From Closterium sp. Naga37s-1 (Eukaryota > Streptophyta > Zygnematophyceae > Desmidiales > Closteriaceae): a stretch of 64,000 nucleotides of DNA. The translations under genes and the position numbers were made by a program. The notes under the pieces are model-generated. The model had not been told where the DNA came from. It did not search any database and was given only the letters and a program-made list of their open reading frames with translations. This document shows, one piece after another, positions 43,379 through 55,009 of the stretch. Location: contig CANJKZ010000008.1 in NCBI GenBank assembly GCA_947471745.1, positions 1,652,001 to 1,716,000 of the forward strand, written 5' to 3'. Each line of letters begins with the position of its first letter. Within the stretch, counting starts at the first letter, position 1.

Positions 43379-43620
43379 ATCTCCTATTCCCTCACATCTC
43401 CTCTTCCTCCACATCTCCTCTTCCCTCACATCTCCTCTTCCCCCACATCTCCTCTTCCCCCACATCTCCTCTTCCCTCACATCTCCTCTTCCCCCACATC
43501 TCCTCTTCCCTCACATCTCCTCTTCCCCCACATCTCCTCTTCCCCCACATCTCCTCTTCCCTCACATCTCCTCTTCCCCCACATCTCCTCTCTCCCACAT
43601 CTCCTCTTCCCTCGTATCTC
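43379..43620 (+). repeat. 17-bp pyrimidine-rich minisatellite
   Basis: About fourteen copies of CACATCTCCTCTTCCCC or the CCT variant. Minus-strand frames of the type [16 protein letters not shown] are by-products of the repeat. Confidence 0.9.
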
Positions 43621-44825
43621 TTGCTTTCCCTTGCATAGTCTCTTTCCCTCTTCATCTGCTCCACCGTGCACCACTGCATGGAACACGCGGGCATGGCATG
43701 GTGCGGCCGTTCCTGTGTGCGTCCATCCCACTAAGGCCCAGTTCTTGCCTCAATGTCTTCTTTTCCCCTCCTTGTCTGACCTTTCCAATGTCTCTGGCTG
43801 CACCCCAGTATCTCAACACGTGTTCTCTCATTTCCCGCCCTCTGTTGTTGCTGCCCTCATTTTTTTCCCCTCTCGCCATTCTGCCCTCTCTGCCTCCTTA
43901 CCGATTCTGCATGTACTACCGTCCCTGTCTGTGCCACTCGTGTGCAGTTCAATCAGATCAACGGCTTGGAGCTGGTGTGTCGAGCGCACCAGCTGGTGCA
44001 GGAGGGGCTCAAGTACATGTTTCCCAACAGAAGCCTCGTCATTGTATTGCCTGCTCCTCTCACCTTGCCCTTTTCCCTACTTGTGTGATTCCGTGATGCC
44101 ACCTCTCAAGGAAAGCCCCTGCTGCCATACCATTTTTGCCTTGTGTTCTGGTTATCGTACTCTCGGCTTGGCTAACATCACTCACTCGGGTGTGTTTCCG
44201 TGTGTCTGCCTGTGTGTGTCTCATGTGTTGCATTGGGATGTGCACCATGCGCGTGCATCCATGCATGCATGCATGGGCCATCAGGTGTGGTCAGCGCCCA
44301 ACTACTGCTATCGCTGTGGCAACGTGGCCTCCATCCTCAGCTTCGATGAGCACATGGCCAGTGCGTGCATCCCTGCATGCGTCAGTACATGCATCAGTGC
44401 ATGCGTCAGTTCAATGCATGCGTCAGTGTGTGGCGCGTGGTGAGGGGGGCTCATGGTGAGGGGGTCGTGTCATCGTGGCTCTGCGCCCTCCTGCCCTGCC
44501 GCTAAGTGCTCTACATGCATCACCAAAGCACTGTTTCCACTACCCGTGGGAGAGCTCTTAGATCTCTCCACCTCATGCCCATGCATCCTTGGAGCCTTGC
44601 CTCTCTTTTCATGTCCCTAATGCCTTTTACCACCTCCCCCTTTCCCGCTCCCTCTCACATTTCCCCCTCCACCTTGGTCCGCCCCTCCCATTGCTGGCGA
44701 TCCCCTGTCACCCTATGTGTGCATGGCATGGCCCATGATGCCCCATGGCACGGCACCACTAGGAGCGAGATGTGAAGTTCTTCACGGAGACGGAGGAGAA
44801 CAACACCATGATGGCGCCATATTGC

Positions 44826-45555
44826 TAGCCGCACTCACCCCAACGTCCAGATGCGTACAGCATGAGCAGCTCCCCACCAGCCATCTCTGCATTCGCTTCA
44901 TGCACCACTCACATCATCTCACCCCTTTTCCTTGCTAACCAACACACATGAGTCTGCATGTTTGTCTGCCGCTTGGCGTCATGAGTACCTGATTAAGCCC
45001 ATCCTTGCGTGTCTCGTACTATGTTGCTCCGTGTCTGCACAGCTTACTCTGCGCTTGCTGCAGCTGATGTTTCCATCCAAAGCAATTTACGTGATCTTAG
45101 CTTCAACGGATTGTATGTTTTAATGCACCCTAAATCAGTGGTGCAGCAGTGGTTAGTTACCATCATCGCCCGGATATAAGACAGTGTCGAATTGAAGACA
45201 GGGGGTGTCTTTCAAACGGGTGTATCTTATAGATGGGTGCTCCTGATTATAAGACACCTACATGCGTGTACGAGTTAAGACAGTGTCTTGTAAACAGTAC
45301 TAGGGTTCAGGGGTTATCTTAACAAAAGGGGGGTGTCTTCTAAACGGTTCTTCTTGCATTAAGGGGGGTGCATGCATACATTCAGGGTTTTGCTACTTCT
45401 ACCTAGCCCCCCTCGGTAACGCCCTCCTCATCTGCACTAGCAGATGCAGGCTCCCGCACCCCCAAGTCTGACACTCGCCAGGCGTGCCTGGCCGTCTGCC
45501 TGGGCTCGATCATGCGGTCAGCCTCGGGCGCCGCTCAGCGGTAGTTGGTAATCTC
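44826..45555. other. No supported gene; probable 3' flank of the pogo-type element
   Basis: Contains related motifs AAGACAGTGTCGAATTG (45179) and AAGACAGTGTCTTGTAAAC (45278), along with CTTATAATC/CTTATAGATG variants. Pogo-type elements often start CAGT(G), so these could be terminal or subterminal repeats of the transposon at 45556-46476. No TA-flanked pair of ends could be assigned. Confidence 0.4.
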
Positions 45556-46476
45556 CTAGTACAGCACCTCCAGCCCTGTTGCCACGCCGACCTCCCTGAT
45601 GCCCTCAACCCGCATCTCCTCCTCCTCCTCCTCCTCCTCCTCCTCCTCCTCCTCGTCCTCCTCCTCCTCCTCCAGAGCCTGCCCAAGCAGGCCCGTGTTT
45701 TCGCCCGTGGTCCCCCCGAGGCACATGTCTTCGGAGACATCGGTGGTGCTCCTCGCGCGCAGGTGAGACAACGCCAGGTGGTTCTCGGTCTCGTCCAGCT
45801 TGCTTGAAATCCCACAGTGGCGGAACGCGTCAATGATGACATTCGTGGGGACTTGATCCCACGCCTCCGCAATCCACTGCAGCTCCACGGGGTGCGGAGG
45901 CTTTCTCGGGTTCCCTGCGGGTGGGTCAGAGGCAGGGGCAGCGTGCCGTTAGATACATCAAGGGGTAACAGGGGTGAAGTTTATGATCATCCAACGTCTA
46001 CTCACCGTATTTCGTCTTCAGGTAAACTCCTTCACGCATGAACCACCTGGCGTAGCGTGCTCTCACCGCGGCCTTGAAGCACCAGTTGATAGAGACGTCC
46101 AGGGGTTGAATTTGGCTGGTGCAACCTGCAGGGATTACGGCAGGGGTGATGCTGTGCGTGCGATAGGCTTGAAGCATGCCATGGGTAATGTGGCATTGGT
46201 AGGAGTCCAACACCAGCATCGCACGCCTCGCGTTCTGGCCGCGCTGGGGGTTGAGATGGGGCAGCACCTCCTTGGTCAGCCAGGTCTGCACAGCACTCTC
46301 GTCCATCCACCCGTTATCTTTTGCTTGGACCACAACTCCTGCCAGGCACCGAGGGAGAGGCGAGCGTCAGCCAAGAAGGGTCGTTACAACACTCTGGAAA
46401 ACCCGAGTTCGATTTGCTTACCTTCCGGAATGTCACATCGCGGCACGTTCTTCATCTTGAACCACGGGCTCACCTT
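45556..46476 (-). CDS. Pogo/Tigger-type DDE transposase, C-terminal exons
   Basis: Three minus-strand exons join in phase. The first (46422-46476) reads WFKMKNVPRCDIPEG with a GTAAGC donor. The second (46006-46338) reads VVVQAKDNGWMDESAV, then MLVLDSYQCHITHG (second catalytic Asp), TPAVIPAGCTSQIQPLDVSI (third Asp) and WFMREGVYLKTKYG, with a GTGAGT donor. The third (45556-45914) reads KPPHPVELQWIAEAW and VIIDAFRHCGISSKL, then a Glu tract from a CTC repeat and a stop. This is the DDE_1 fold of pogo-like Tc1/mariner elements. The DNA-binding domain and first catalytic Asp should lie beyond 46476, where LTR element A has inserted, so the gene is cut here. No stop or frame change is seen in the part present. 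Confidence 0.85.
45603..45675 (-). repeat. CTC trinucleotide repeat
   Basis: CTC repeat (GAG on the coding strand) giving a run of about 23 acidic residues, almost all Glu, near the transposase C terminus. Confidence 0.85.
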
Positions 46477-46736
46477 TGTTAGAATTAAGCTGTCAACCCA
46501 TTTGTGTACTCTATTTTATATCGTGTAAGTTTATTGTAGGTTGGGTGTAGATTTGTTATCCCAACCTTATCTGGTTGGGATCCCCCCGTAATCCAACAAA
46601 TCTGCCAACTCACCATTGGAGATTTGCTTTGATTCCCAACCCATCCTTCCCCTAGCCTTAACCAACCCAGCTCTCTTTGTACTTAAGGCCTAGTGCCTTC
46701 TATTCTAATCAATCAGTTCAAGCTCCATTTCTATCA
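46477..46736 (+). repeat. 5' LTR of element A
   Basis: 260 bp bounded by TG and CA, with the primer-binding site directly after. No partner is in the window. Confidence 0.75.
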
Positions 46737-46995
46737 TGGTATCGAGCTAGTAAATTCTGCTCACGCGGAATGGTTCTCTTCTTCTCGGCTATGACTCTTT
46801 CGGTTTCCGGCTCTTCGCTTAGCATTTCCAGACTTCACATCTTCGCGCCGGTCAAGAGCGCATTCGCATTCTGTCTTTACGCACTTTCGATTTCAACGGC
46901 GACACATTCCCTCTCAACTTCCTTCATAAGTAAGCTTCTGGAATTTCAAATTTCCGTGGCGAATTTCTCAATCTCTTAACTTCGAACAAGTTTTC

Positions 46996-47320
46996 AGCGG
47001 CGCAGCAGAACAGGATTCATCGGCGCAGCAGAACAGGTTTCATCGGCGCAGCAGAACAGGTTTCAGCGGTGCAGCAGAACAGGTTCAGCGGCGCAGCAGA
47101 ATAGGTTCAGCGGTGCAGCAGAACAGGTCAGCGGCGCAACAGAACAGTCAGCGGCGCAGCGGAACAGGTTCGGCGGCGCAGCAGAACAGGTCAGCGGCGC
47201 AGCGGAACAGGTTCAGCAGCGCAGCAGAACAGGTCAGCGGCACAGCAGAACAGGTCAGCAGCGCAGCAGAACAGGTCAGCGGTGTAGTAGAACAGGTCAG
47301 CGGCGCAGCAGAGAAGCGGA
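46996..47320 (+). repeat. Tandem repeat in the leader of element A
   Basis: About fifteen degenerate copies of CAGCGGCGCAGCAGAACAGG with one to five extra bases. Frames through it (AAQQNRSAAQ and similar) are repeat by-products. Confidence 0.85.
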
Positions 47321-47559
47321 AAAGGGGCAGCGGCAAAGCAGAACAGGGGACATCAGCGAAGCTGAGGAGTAGAACATGATCCGGCCACTTATTGCCGAAA
47401 TCGCGTCTTTCCGCGTTTCGGCCTTCCTCAATTTCAAAGATAGCCGCTCGCTCCGCTACGTATCGGAGACTTTAGCGCTGCGCTCCACGCAATGGCAACT
47501 TCATCTTCAACTCTCGTCGGAAACTGTCAAACTTATATGTTGCATGTTGTGTAGGCTAT

Positions 47560-47684
47560 TGTCAGATTTATATCACATAGCTGCTGTAGGCTGTAGTGGG
47601 GTAGCACATATGGGGTACAGTTTTCTAGGGTTTGCACTTGTACCCAACTTTCCCTTAGTCAATCTCATTCCTCGACATTTCACA
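47560..47684 (+). repeat. 5' LTR of element C
   Basis: 125 bp, TGTCAGATTTATAT to CGACATTTCACA, nearly identical to 54880-55004. Confidence 0.95.
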
Positions 47685-49806
47685 TGGTATAGGGCCCACC
47701 AATCGAAAAAAAAAATTCCTGCCCGGAGCGCGCTTCGCTCCTGCCCGAGTCGCGCCCCGCGTGCCCTCCCTACCGTCGCGCCCTCTCTAGGCCCCTTACG
47801 GCCCCTTCGCGTCGCCCTTAGCGGCTCCTCTGACGGCCCTTCCAGCCGCCCTTACGGCCTCTCGTGCTGCCCTTACGGCCCCTCGCGCCGCCCTTCCGGC
47901 CCCTCGCGCCGCCCTTACGGCCCCCTACGGCCCGTCGCCGCCCTTCGCGGCCCCTCGAGCCGCCCTTCACGGCCCGTCACCGCCCTCCGCAGCCACCCGC
48001 GGCCCCTTCACGGCCGGTCGCCGCCCTCCGCGGCCCCTCACGCCGCCCTTCACGGCCCGTCGCCGCCCTCCGCGGCCACTCGCGGCCCCCCCCTTCACGG
48101 CCCCTCGCGCCGCCCTTCCGGCCCCTCGTGCCGCCCTTACGGCCCCCTACGGCCCGTCGCCGCCCTTCGCGGCCCCTCGAGCCGCCCTTCACGGCCCGTC
48201 GCCGCCCTCCGCGGCCACCCGCGGCCCCTTCACGGCCCGGCGTCGCCGCCTCTACAGCAGCAGCAGCTGCAGTCGCTACAGCGGCCGCGGTCGCCGTCCC
48301 AGCAGCAGCAGCATCCGCCGCCCCAGCAGCAGCACCCGCCGCCACTGCAACCGCGGCCACCGCCGTCCCTGCAGGAGCGGCCGCCGCCGCCCCTGCAGCA
48401 GCAACTGCCGCCGCCGCTGCAGCAGCGGCCGCCGCCGTCCTGTGAGCAGCAGCCGCCGCTGCCCCTGCAGCAGCCGATCCGCCCGAGCCGCCGAACCGCC
48501 CGAGCCGCCGAGCCGCCCGAGCCGCCGAGCCGCCCGAGCCGCCGAGCCGCCGAACCGCCCGAGCCGCCGAGCCACCCGAGCCGCCGAGTCGCTGAGCTGC
48601 CGAGCTGCTGGTGCTGCCGAGCCGACGAGCTGCCGAGCCGTCCGAGCCGCCCTGTCCTCTACCCTCGGTCCGTCTCGCCTGCCCGGTAAGAACAGCACCT
48701 CTACTACTGCGCTGCTCTTACCCTACTGCTCGTGCTGCCAGTCTACTGCTGTCATGGCTACCCCCAGTGTCCTCGCTTTTGACGCTGAGGGTCGGGCCAT
48801 TGACTTTGACGTCTGGGTAGATGACCTGCAGCTTTTCCTACAGTGCGATAGGGCAGACGGTCTCTCCCTCTTTGACCTCACTTCTGGTGCCTCTCTTGCC
48901 CCCGCTGCTGATGCTGACGCCACTGTTCGCTCATAGTGGGCCACACGCGATGCTGCTGCACGTCTTGCTGTGCGTCGCCACTTGCCTACCTCTGAGCGTG
49001 CGCACTTTAGCCAGTACAAGAGTGCTAAGACCTTGTACGACGCTGTAGTTGCACGCTACTCTTCCCCTGCCACTGCTGCAATTAGCCGCCTCATCCTGCC
49101 GTACCTCTTCCCTGACCTCGCAGCTTTTCCCACAGTTGCTGACCTCATTACGCACCTCCGCACTAGTGACATTCGCTACCGCGCTGCCCTTCCCGCTAAG
49201 TTCTGCGCCAAGAACCCCCCCCCTATGTACATCACCCTCTACTACATAGTCACCCGCCTCCCTGACACCCTTCGCCCGGTCAGGGACCACTTTCTCTCTG
49301 TTTGCCCCACCACCCTCACCGTTGACCTCCTCGAGGAGCGCCTCCTAGCAGCAGAGAAGAGCATAGTCGCTGTAGGAGCCTCTCGTGGTGACCCGCGCGC
49401 CCCTGTCTTTGAGGGGTGCTCCCCCTCTCCTCTCTTGCCCTCTGTTGCCTCTGCTGCTGCGACCGACCTCGTTGGTCTTGAGTCGGTCGGTGCGGCGTCT
49501 ACCCCTAGCGGGAAGCGCCGCCCTGGCAAGGGCAAGGGGGGCAGGGGCGCTGGAGGAGCTAGCGGGGGCGGTGGAGGCAGCGGTGGAGGCGGCGGAGGGG
49601 GTGGGGGTGGCGGTGGGGGTGGTGGCGGGGGTGGAGGTGTCGGTGGCGGCAGTGGAGGCGGAGGCGGAGGCGGCGGTGGCGGTGGGAGCGGAGGTGGCGG
49701 AGGTGGCGGCGGTGGAGGAGGCGGCGGCGGTGGAGGAGGCGGCGGCGGGGGAGGTGGAGCTGGTCGGGGTGGCACTGCGCAGAGGGTTGGCTCCGGTGGT
49801 GGTCAG

Positions 49807-49841
<35 letters not shown>

Positions 49842-52800
49842 CACTCGGGACATCCCCCCCCCTCAGCAGCTCCGTGAGTGGTACGCTGCACGCCAGCGGG
49901 GTTGGGGTACTGGTCCGTGCACCTACATCCTACGCACCGGCGACCGCGCGGGTGAGCCGTGCGGGGGTGCGCACTCCACCCAGCGCTGCTTTGGCCGCCT
50001 GACGGACGCTTGGCGTCACCAGTTCCCTGAGGCCACTGAGATCCCTCGCTGGGGCGAGCTGTCTAGGGCGGGAGTAGCTATCTTTGACCTTGACTTTGAT
50101 GCTATTCTTGCTGCCATGTATGCTGTGACTATTAGTGATGAGGGTGACTGTTACCGGTGTTTTCCGCCCGGCCCGGGCATTGGGACTGCTGCTCTAGGTA
50201 CTGGTGAGGCTGCTGCTCTAGGTGCTAGCGAGGCTGCTGCTCTAGGTGCCAGTGCGTCTGCTTCCTCAGGTGCTGGTGAGTCTGCTCTCTCAGGTACAGC
50301 GTCGGCTCCGGCCTCCCACACCTTCACTCTTGACTCGGGGGCTTCTCGCTCCTTCTTTCGAGACCGCACCACACTCACGCCGCTTGGTCGGCCAGTTGCA
50401 GTCTCTCTGGCAGACCCCTCTGGGGGTCCTGTCCTTGCTCACTTCTCCACTGTCCTCCCGTGTCCGGCGGCCCCCTCTGGCACCCTGTCTGGTCTTTACC
50501 TCCCCTCGTTCTCTACGAACTTGGTGAGTGGTGCTGAACTACAGGATGCGGGGGTTCACCAGTTCACTCATGCGAGCCAGCGTGTGACACTTGGCCACGT
50601 TTACACGTCGGCCGGGGTCGAGCCTGTACACACTGACAACTGAGTCTCCTCCAGTCACTGCGTCTGGTCAGGCAGCTGCGTCGGGTCAGGTGTTTGCTGC
50701 AGCGTCCAGGTCTGGTCCTGAGTCTGCCCCCTGCTCGTGTCGCCTCCTGTCTCACGAGACTCTCCTCTGGCACCACCGCCTTGGTCACCCCTCCCTGCCT
50801 CGTCTCCGAGGCATGGCCTCCCGTGTCCTTGTCTCTGGTCTTCCCCGGTCCCTCCCTCCCCTTCCTCCGGGGCCTGCCCCTACCTGCGTCCCCTGTGTCG
50901 AGGGGCGGCAGCGTGCTGCCCCTCACTCCTCCCAGTTTCCTCCGACAGAGGCCCCGCTGCAGACGCTTCACATGGACGTGTGGGGCCCGGCCCGCGTCCG
51001 TGGACAGGGTCACGAGCGCTACTTCCTGCTGGTGGTTGACGACTACTCGCGTTACACCACAGTCTTCCCCTTGCGCAGCAAGGGTGATGTCACTGAGGTG
51101 TTGATCGACTGGATCCGCGCAGCTCGTCTCCAGCTCAGGCAGAGCTTCGGCTCGGACTTTCCTGTTTTGCGTCTGCACTCTGACAGAGGCGGAGAGTTCT
51201 CCTCTGGCCTTCTGCGAGCCTACTGTCGTGCACGAGGCATCCGCCAGACCTTCACGCTTCCGGACTCTCCACAGCAAAATGGGATTGCTGAGCGCCGCAT
51301 TGGCATGGTCATGGACGTCGCCCGTACGTCCATGATGCATGCGGCTGCCCCCCATTTTCTGTGGCCGTTTGCGGTTCGGTACGCGGCGCATCAGATCAAC
51401 CTTCAGCCCAGGGTCTCCATGCCGGAGACCTCCCCAGCTTTGCTGTGGACGGGGAAGGTTGGCGATGCGTCTGCGTTCCGTGTCTGGGGATCTCGGGCGT
51501 TTGTCCGCGACTTGTCTGCGGACAAGCTGTCCCCTCGTGCTGCTCCTTGTGTCTTCCTTGGCTTCCCCCCTGACGCGCCAGGGTGGCAGTTCTACCACCC
51601 CACCTCTCGCCGTGTTCTGTCCTCCCAGGACGTCACGTTTGACGAGTCGGTCCCCTACTACCGCCTCTTCCCCTACCGCACTCCGTCCCTCCCCCCGCCA
51701 CCGCTCTTCCTTGTGCCAGGTCCCCCCCCGGTAGACCCCCTTCCCCCTCAGGATCCTGCCCCTTCAGGTGTGTCCCAGGTAGACGCAGTCGAGCCTGTCG
51801 AGGTTGCTGGTGACTCTGGTGCTGCTGAGGGTGCTGAGCCTGGGGGTGCTGACTCTGGGGGTGCTGAGCGTGTGGGTGCTACGCCTGGGGGTGCTGAGCC
51901 TGAGGGTGCTACTACTGGGGGTCCTGAGCCTGGGGGTGCTGAGCCTGGGGGTGCTGAGCCTGGGGGTGCTACGCCTGGGGGTGCTGAGCCTTGGGGTGCT
52001 ACGCCTGGAGGTGCTGAGCCTGGGGGTGCGGAGCCTGAGGGAGCTGGGCCTGCTCATGTGGCGTCTGGCGGTGCTGAGCCTGGAGGTTCTCCGGGTGCTT
52101 CGTCTCGGCGGGAGCCACTCTCTCCACAGGAGCTGCGCGAGTGGTTTGCCCGGCGCTGGAGGCGTGCTGCTGGAGCTGGAGGTTCTTCGGCTGCTGAGGG
52201 TCCCGGAGGTGCTCGTACTGGGAGTACTGGAGCTGCTGGGCCTGCGCGTACGACTGGAGCTGGAGCTGCTGAGGGTGTTGGCGCTGAGGCTACTGTTGTC
52301 GGTCCTGGAGGCGGTCCTGCTGGGGGTGCTTCTGGTGCTGCTGGAGGTACTGGAGCTGGAGGTGCTGCTGGCGCTGGTGCTGCCGCTGGGGGTACTGGTG
52401 CTGTCCCTGCTGTGTCTGGAGTCGCCGCGCGGCCTCGGCCGTACTTCGTTCCACTCCTTCAGCAGGTTCTTGGTCTCCCGCCTTCTACTGGTCCTCCTCC
52501 TCCCTTAGAGTGTCCACAGCCTGTCCCGTCCTAGTTACAGTTACAGCCGGCCTCCCCACTGCCCGCTCCTTCTCCCTACACTGGTCCTACTGGAGGTCTT
52601 GCTGAGCGTCGTGAGCCTGCGTCTCGCCCTGCGTCGCCTGTCCGTGCTGCTCGCACTAGTGGTCGTGGTTCGCGTCAGCGTCCTCCTCCCTGGCACGCAC
52701 CGGATGTCTCTGCGTCCGTCCACTGCTCCTCTGCGTGCCCCTTTGCCTTCTCCTCCTGAGTCCTCTCTTCCTGCTCTTCCTGACCCGGAGTCGGACTCTC

Positions 52801-54879
52801 TTCGTGCTGCCAGTCCTACTGTCACGCGTCTCCTTGCTACTGTTGTCACTGACCCTTCCTTTGAGTCCACTGCTGCGTCTGCACTAGTTACTGAGCTCGT
52901 CGACTTTGCTGCTCGCTGTCGTCTAGACTACGCTGCTAGTCTTGTTGCTGAGTCTGAGTCTGTCTGTCCTCCGTCCGTCGGGGGTGAGTGTGCCCTTGGC
53001 ACGGACGTCCTTGAGGACAGGCAGGAGGAGTTCCAGTGTTTGGCTGCTGCTTCACCTCATCTCGTGTCCGTACTGCTTACCCCTGAGGGAGACCCGGATG
53101 CACTTGACATCCCGACTCCGCGCTCTTACGCGGAGGCGATAGAGGGTCCCTACTCCTCTCAGTGGCAGGCAGCTATGGACGCAGAGATGGCTTCCTGGAA
53201 GTCCACAGGCACCTACGTTGACGAGGTTCCCCCGCCTGGGGCGAACATCGTCAGTGGCATGTAGATTTTCAGGGTGAAGCGGCCGCCGGGTTCTCCGCCT
53301 GTCTTCAAGGCGCGTTACGTGGCTCGTGGCTTCAGTCAGCGGCAGGGAGTTGACTACTTTCATACCTTCTCTCCCACCCCGAAGATGACCACTCTTCGGG
53401 TACTGCTGCACATAGCTGCTCACCGCGACTACGAGCTGCACTCTCTTGACTTCAGCACTGCTTTCTTGCAGGGCAGCCTGCACGAGGAGATCTGGCTGCG
53501 TCGCCCACCTGGCTTCACTGGGTCCTTTCCTCCTGGCACCCAGTGGAGCCTCCGGCGGCCAGTCTACGGTCTCCGCCAGGCACCGCGTGAGTGGCACGAC
53601 ACACTGAGGACTACGCTTGCGGCTCTTGGGTTTGCTCCCTCTACTGCCGACCCGTCGCTGTTTCTGCGCACCGACACTTCTTTGCCGCCGTTCTACATCC
53701 TCGTGTACGTCGACGACTTGGTCTTCGCCACAGCTGACACTGCTGGACTCGCCCACGTGAAGTCCGAGCTGCAGAAGAGACACACGTGCACAGACCTGGG
53801 TGAATTGCGCAGCTACCTTGGCTTGCAGATCACCCGGGACAGAGAACGCCGCACCATTACCCTGACTCAGTCACACATGGTGCAGCAGGTCCTTCAGCGC
53901 TTCGGCTTCACGTACTCCTCGCCTCAGGCCACTCCTCTGCCTACTCGCCACTCGCTCTCAGCTCTGCCTTCGGATGAGTCCGTACCCAGAGCTTGTTGGC
54001 TGCCTCATGTACCTGATGACCTGCATACGACCTGACCTTGCATACCCTCTTAGCATTCTTGCACGCTATGTTGCTCCTGGGAGACACAGACCGGAGCACA
54101 TGGCTGCAGCGAAGAGGGTGTTGCGCTACTTGTGCAGTACGTCGGGTATGGGGCTTGTGCTTGGAGGGCAGAGTCCAGTGGTCCTCACTGGGCACGCAGA
54201 CGCTTCTTGGGCTGACGACCAGGCTACTCAGCGGTCGTCACAGGGTTACACCTTCAGCCTTGGTTCCGGCTCTGTTTCGTGGCGGGCTACCCGCTCGTCC
54301 TCTGTTCTCGGCTCCAGTTGTGAGGCTGAGATCTACGCAGGAGCCATGGCTGCACAGGAGCTTCGCTGGCTCACCTACCTGCTGACTGACCTCGGAGAGC
54401 CGCCTCGTTCTCCTCCAGTGCTGTACGTAGACAACAAGGCCATGCTGGCCTTGTGTCGGGAGCAGAGACTGGAGCACAGAACGAAGCACATTGCTCTTCG
54501 CTACTTCCTTGCTCGTGAGCTACAGCAGCGTGGTCAGCTGCGTCTTGCGTACGTGGCCTCTCAGACCAACACTGCTGATATCTTCACCAAGGCACTTGCG
54601 CCTTGTGATCATCAGCGCTTCTGTACTCAGCTTGGTCTTATGCCTGCCTTGCCTCACTTGCTCACCCCTTGACCTTGTTTGTACTGTTTCATATATATAT
54701 ACACCTGCTCTTGCTTGTCTAGCCTTGTATATATATGTAATCCTGCATGTAAACTGGCCTTCTGGCCTTGAACTTGTGCTCGGAATGTGTGGTGACTTTG
54801 TGATCCACCCTGAGCTTGCCTTGCTTTGCTTGACTGGTCTTGTGACCCATTGTTCTCCCCCACTTTGCCTATGGGGGTG

Positions 54880-55004
54880 TGTCAGATTTATATGACATAG
54901 CTGCTGTAGGCTGTAGTGGGGTAGCACATATGGGGTACAGTTTTCTAGGGTTTGCACTTGTACCCAACTTTCCCTTAGTCAATCTCATTCCTCGACATTT
55001 CACA
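54880..55004 (+). repeat. 3' LTR of element C
   Basis: 125 bp, preceded by the polypurine tract CCTATGGGGGTG and followed by the GCTAT duplication. Confidence 0.95.
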
Positions 55005-55009
55005 GCTAT

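Larger units (their letters stand above)
33050..44825 (+). pseudogene. PP6-type (FyPP) protein phosphatase catalytic subunit, decayed
   Basis: Exons flanked by AG/GT match plant FyPP/PP6 (normally about 303 aa): 33050-33117 (GDFVDRGYNSIDVFT); 33587-33644 (TLLGGNNESRQITQ); 40163-40273 ([12 protein letters not shown] to SAIIDGR); 42547-42597 (VLHVHGGLSPDIRTLDQ); 42945-42995 (MERD, then CEIPHEGPFC); 43948-44043 ([20 protein letters not shown] to RSLVI); 44285-44360 ([20 protein letters not shown]); about 44763-44825 (KFFTETEENNTMMAP, then an early stop). Exon phases agree across the first three. Against function: catalytic GNHE reads GNNE; one base is missing between MERD and CEIPHEG (a frameshift near 42964); the exon for the WSDP...SPRGAG region is absent; the N-terminal exons with GDIHG are not found; the last junction is out of frame; and the C terminus lacks the YFL end. 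The copia and LINE insertions lie inside. Confidence 0.85.
46477..47524 (+). mobile_element. 5' end of an LTR retrotransposon (element A), cut by element B
   Basis: Starts with a 260-bp LTR (46477-46736), TGTTAGAATTAAGC to CATTTCTATCA, followed by a primer-binding site TGGTATCGAGC, a leader, and the first codons of a gag-like frame at 47492 (ATGGCAACTTCATC). Element B begins at 47525, so only the 5' end is visible; the rest should lie beyond the right window edge. A copia assignment is likely from the Met-type primer site but unproven. It inserted into the pogo-type transposase gene. Confidence 0.75.
47560..55004 (+). mobile_element. copia element C, inserted in the 5' LTR of element B
   Basis: A 7.45-kb element with 125-bp LTRs differing at about one position and TSD GCTAT (47555-47559 and 55005-55009). 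The primer-binding site TGGTATAGGGCCC is followed by a GC-rich leader of about 1 kb. Gag starts at 48754 (MATPSVLAFDAEGRA), then comes a very long poly-Gly block (about 49.55-49.77 kb), a CAG run coding Gln (49811-49838), protease (LDSGASRSFF near 50.33 kb), integrase (about 50.75-51.6 kb), the PGGAE repeat linker (51.83-52.09 kb), RT (about 53.1-53.95 kb, YVDDLVFA) and RNase H (about 54.0-54.67 kb). It is broken, with roughly four to six breaks, although the LTRs say it inserted recently. Confidence 0.95.

Noticed and set aside
49242-49775. Proline-rich frames opposite the Gly-rich gag blocks (also 5.9-6.6 kb and 58.5-59.0 kb)
   Set aside because: They are the antisense reading of GGN repeats in gag, which has recognisable domains on both sides.
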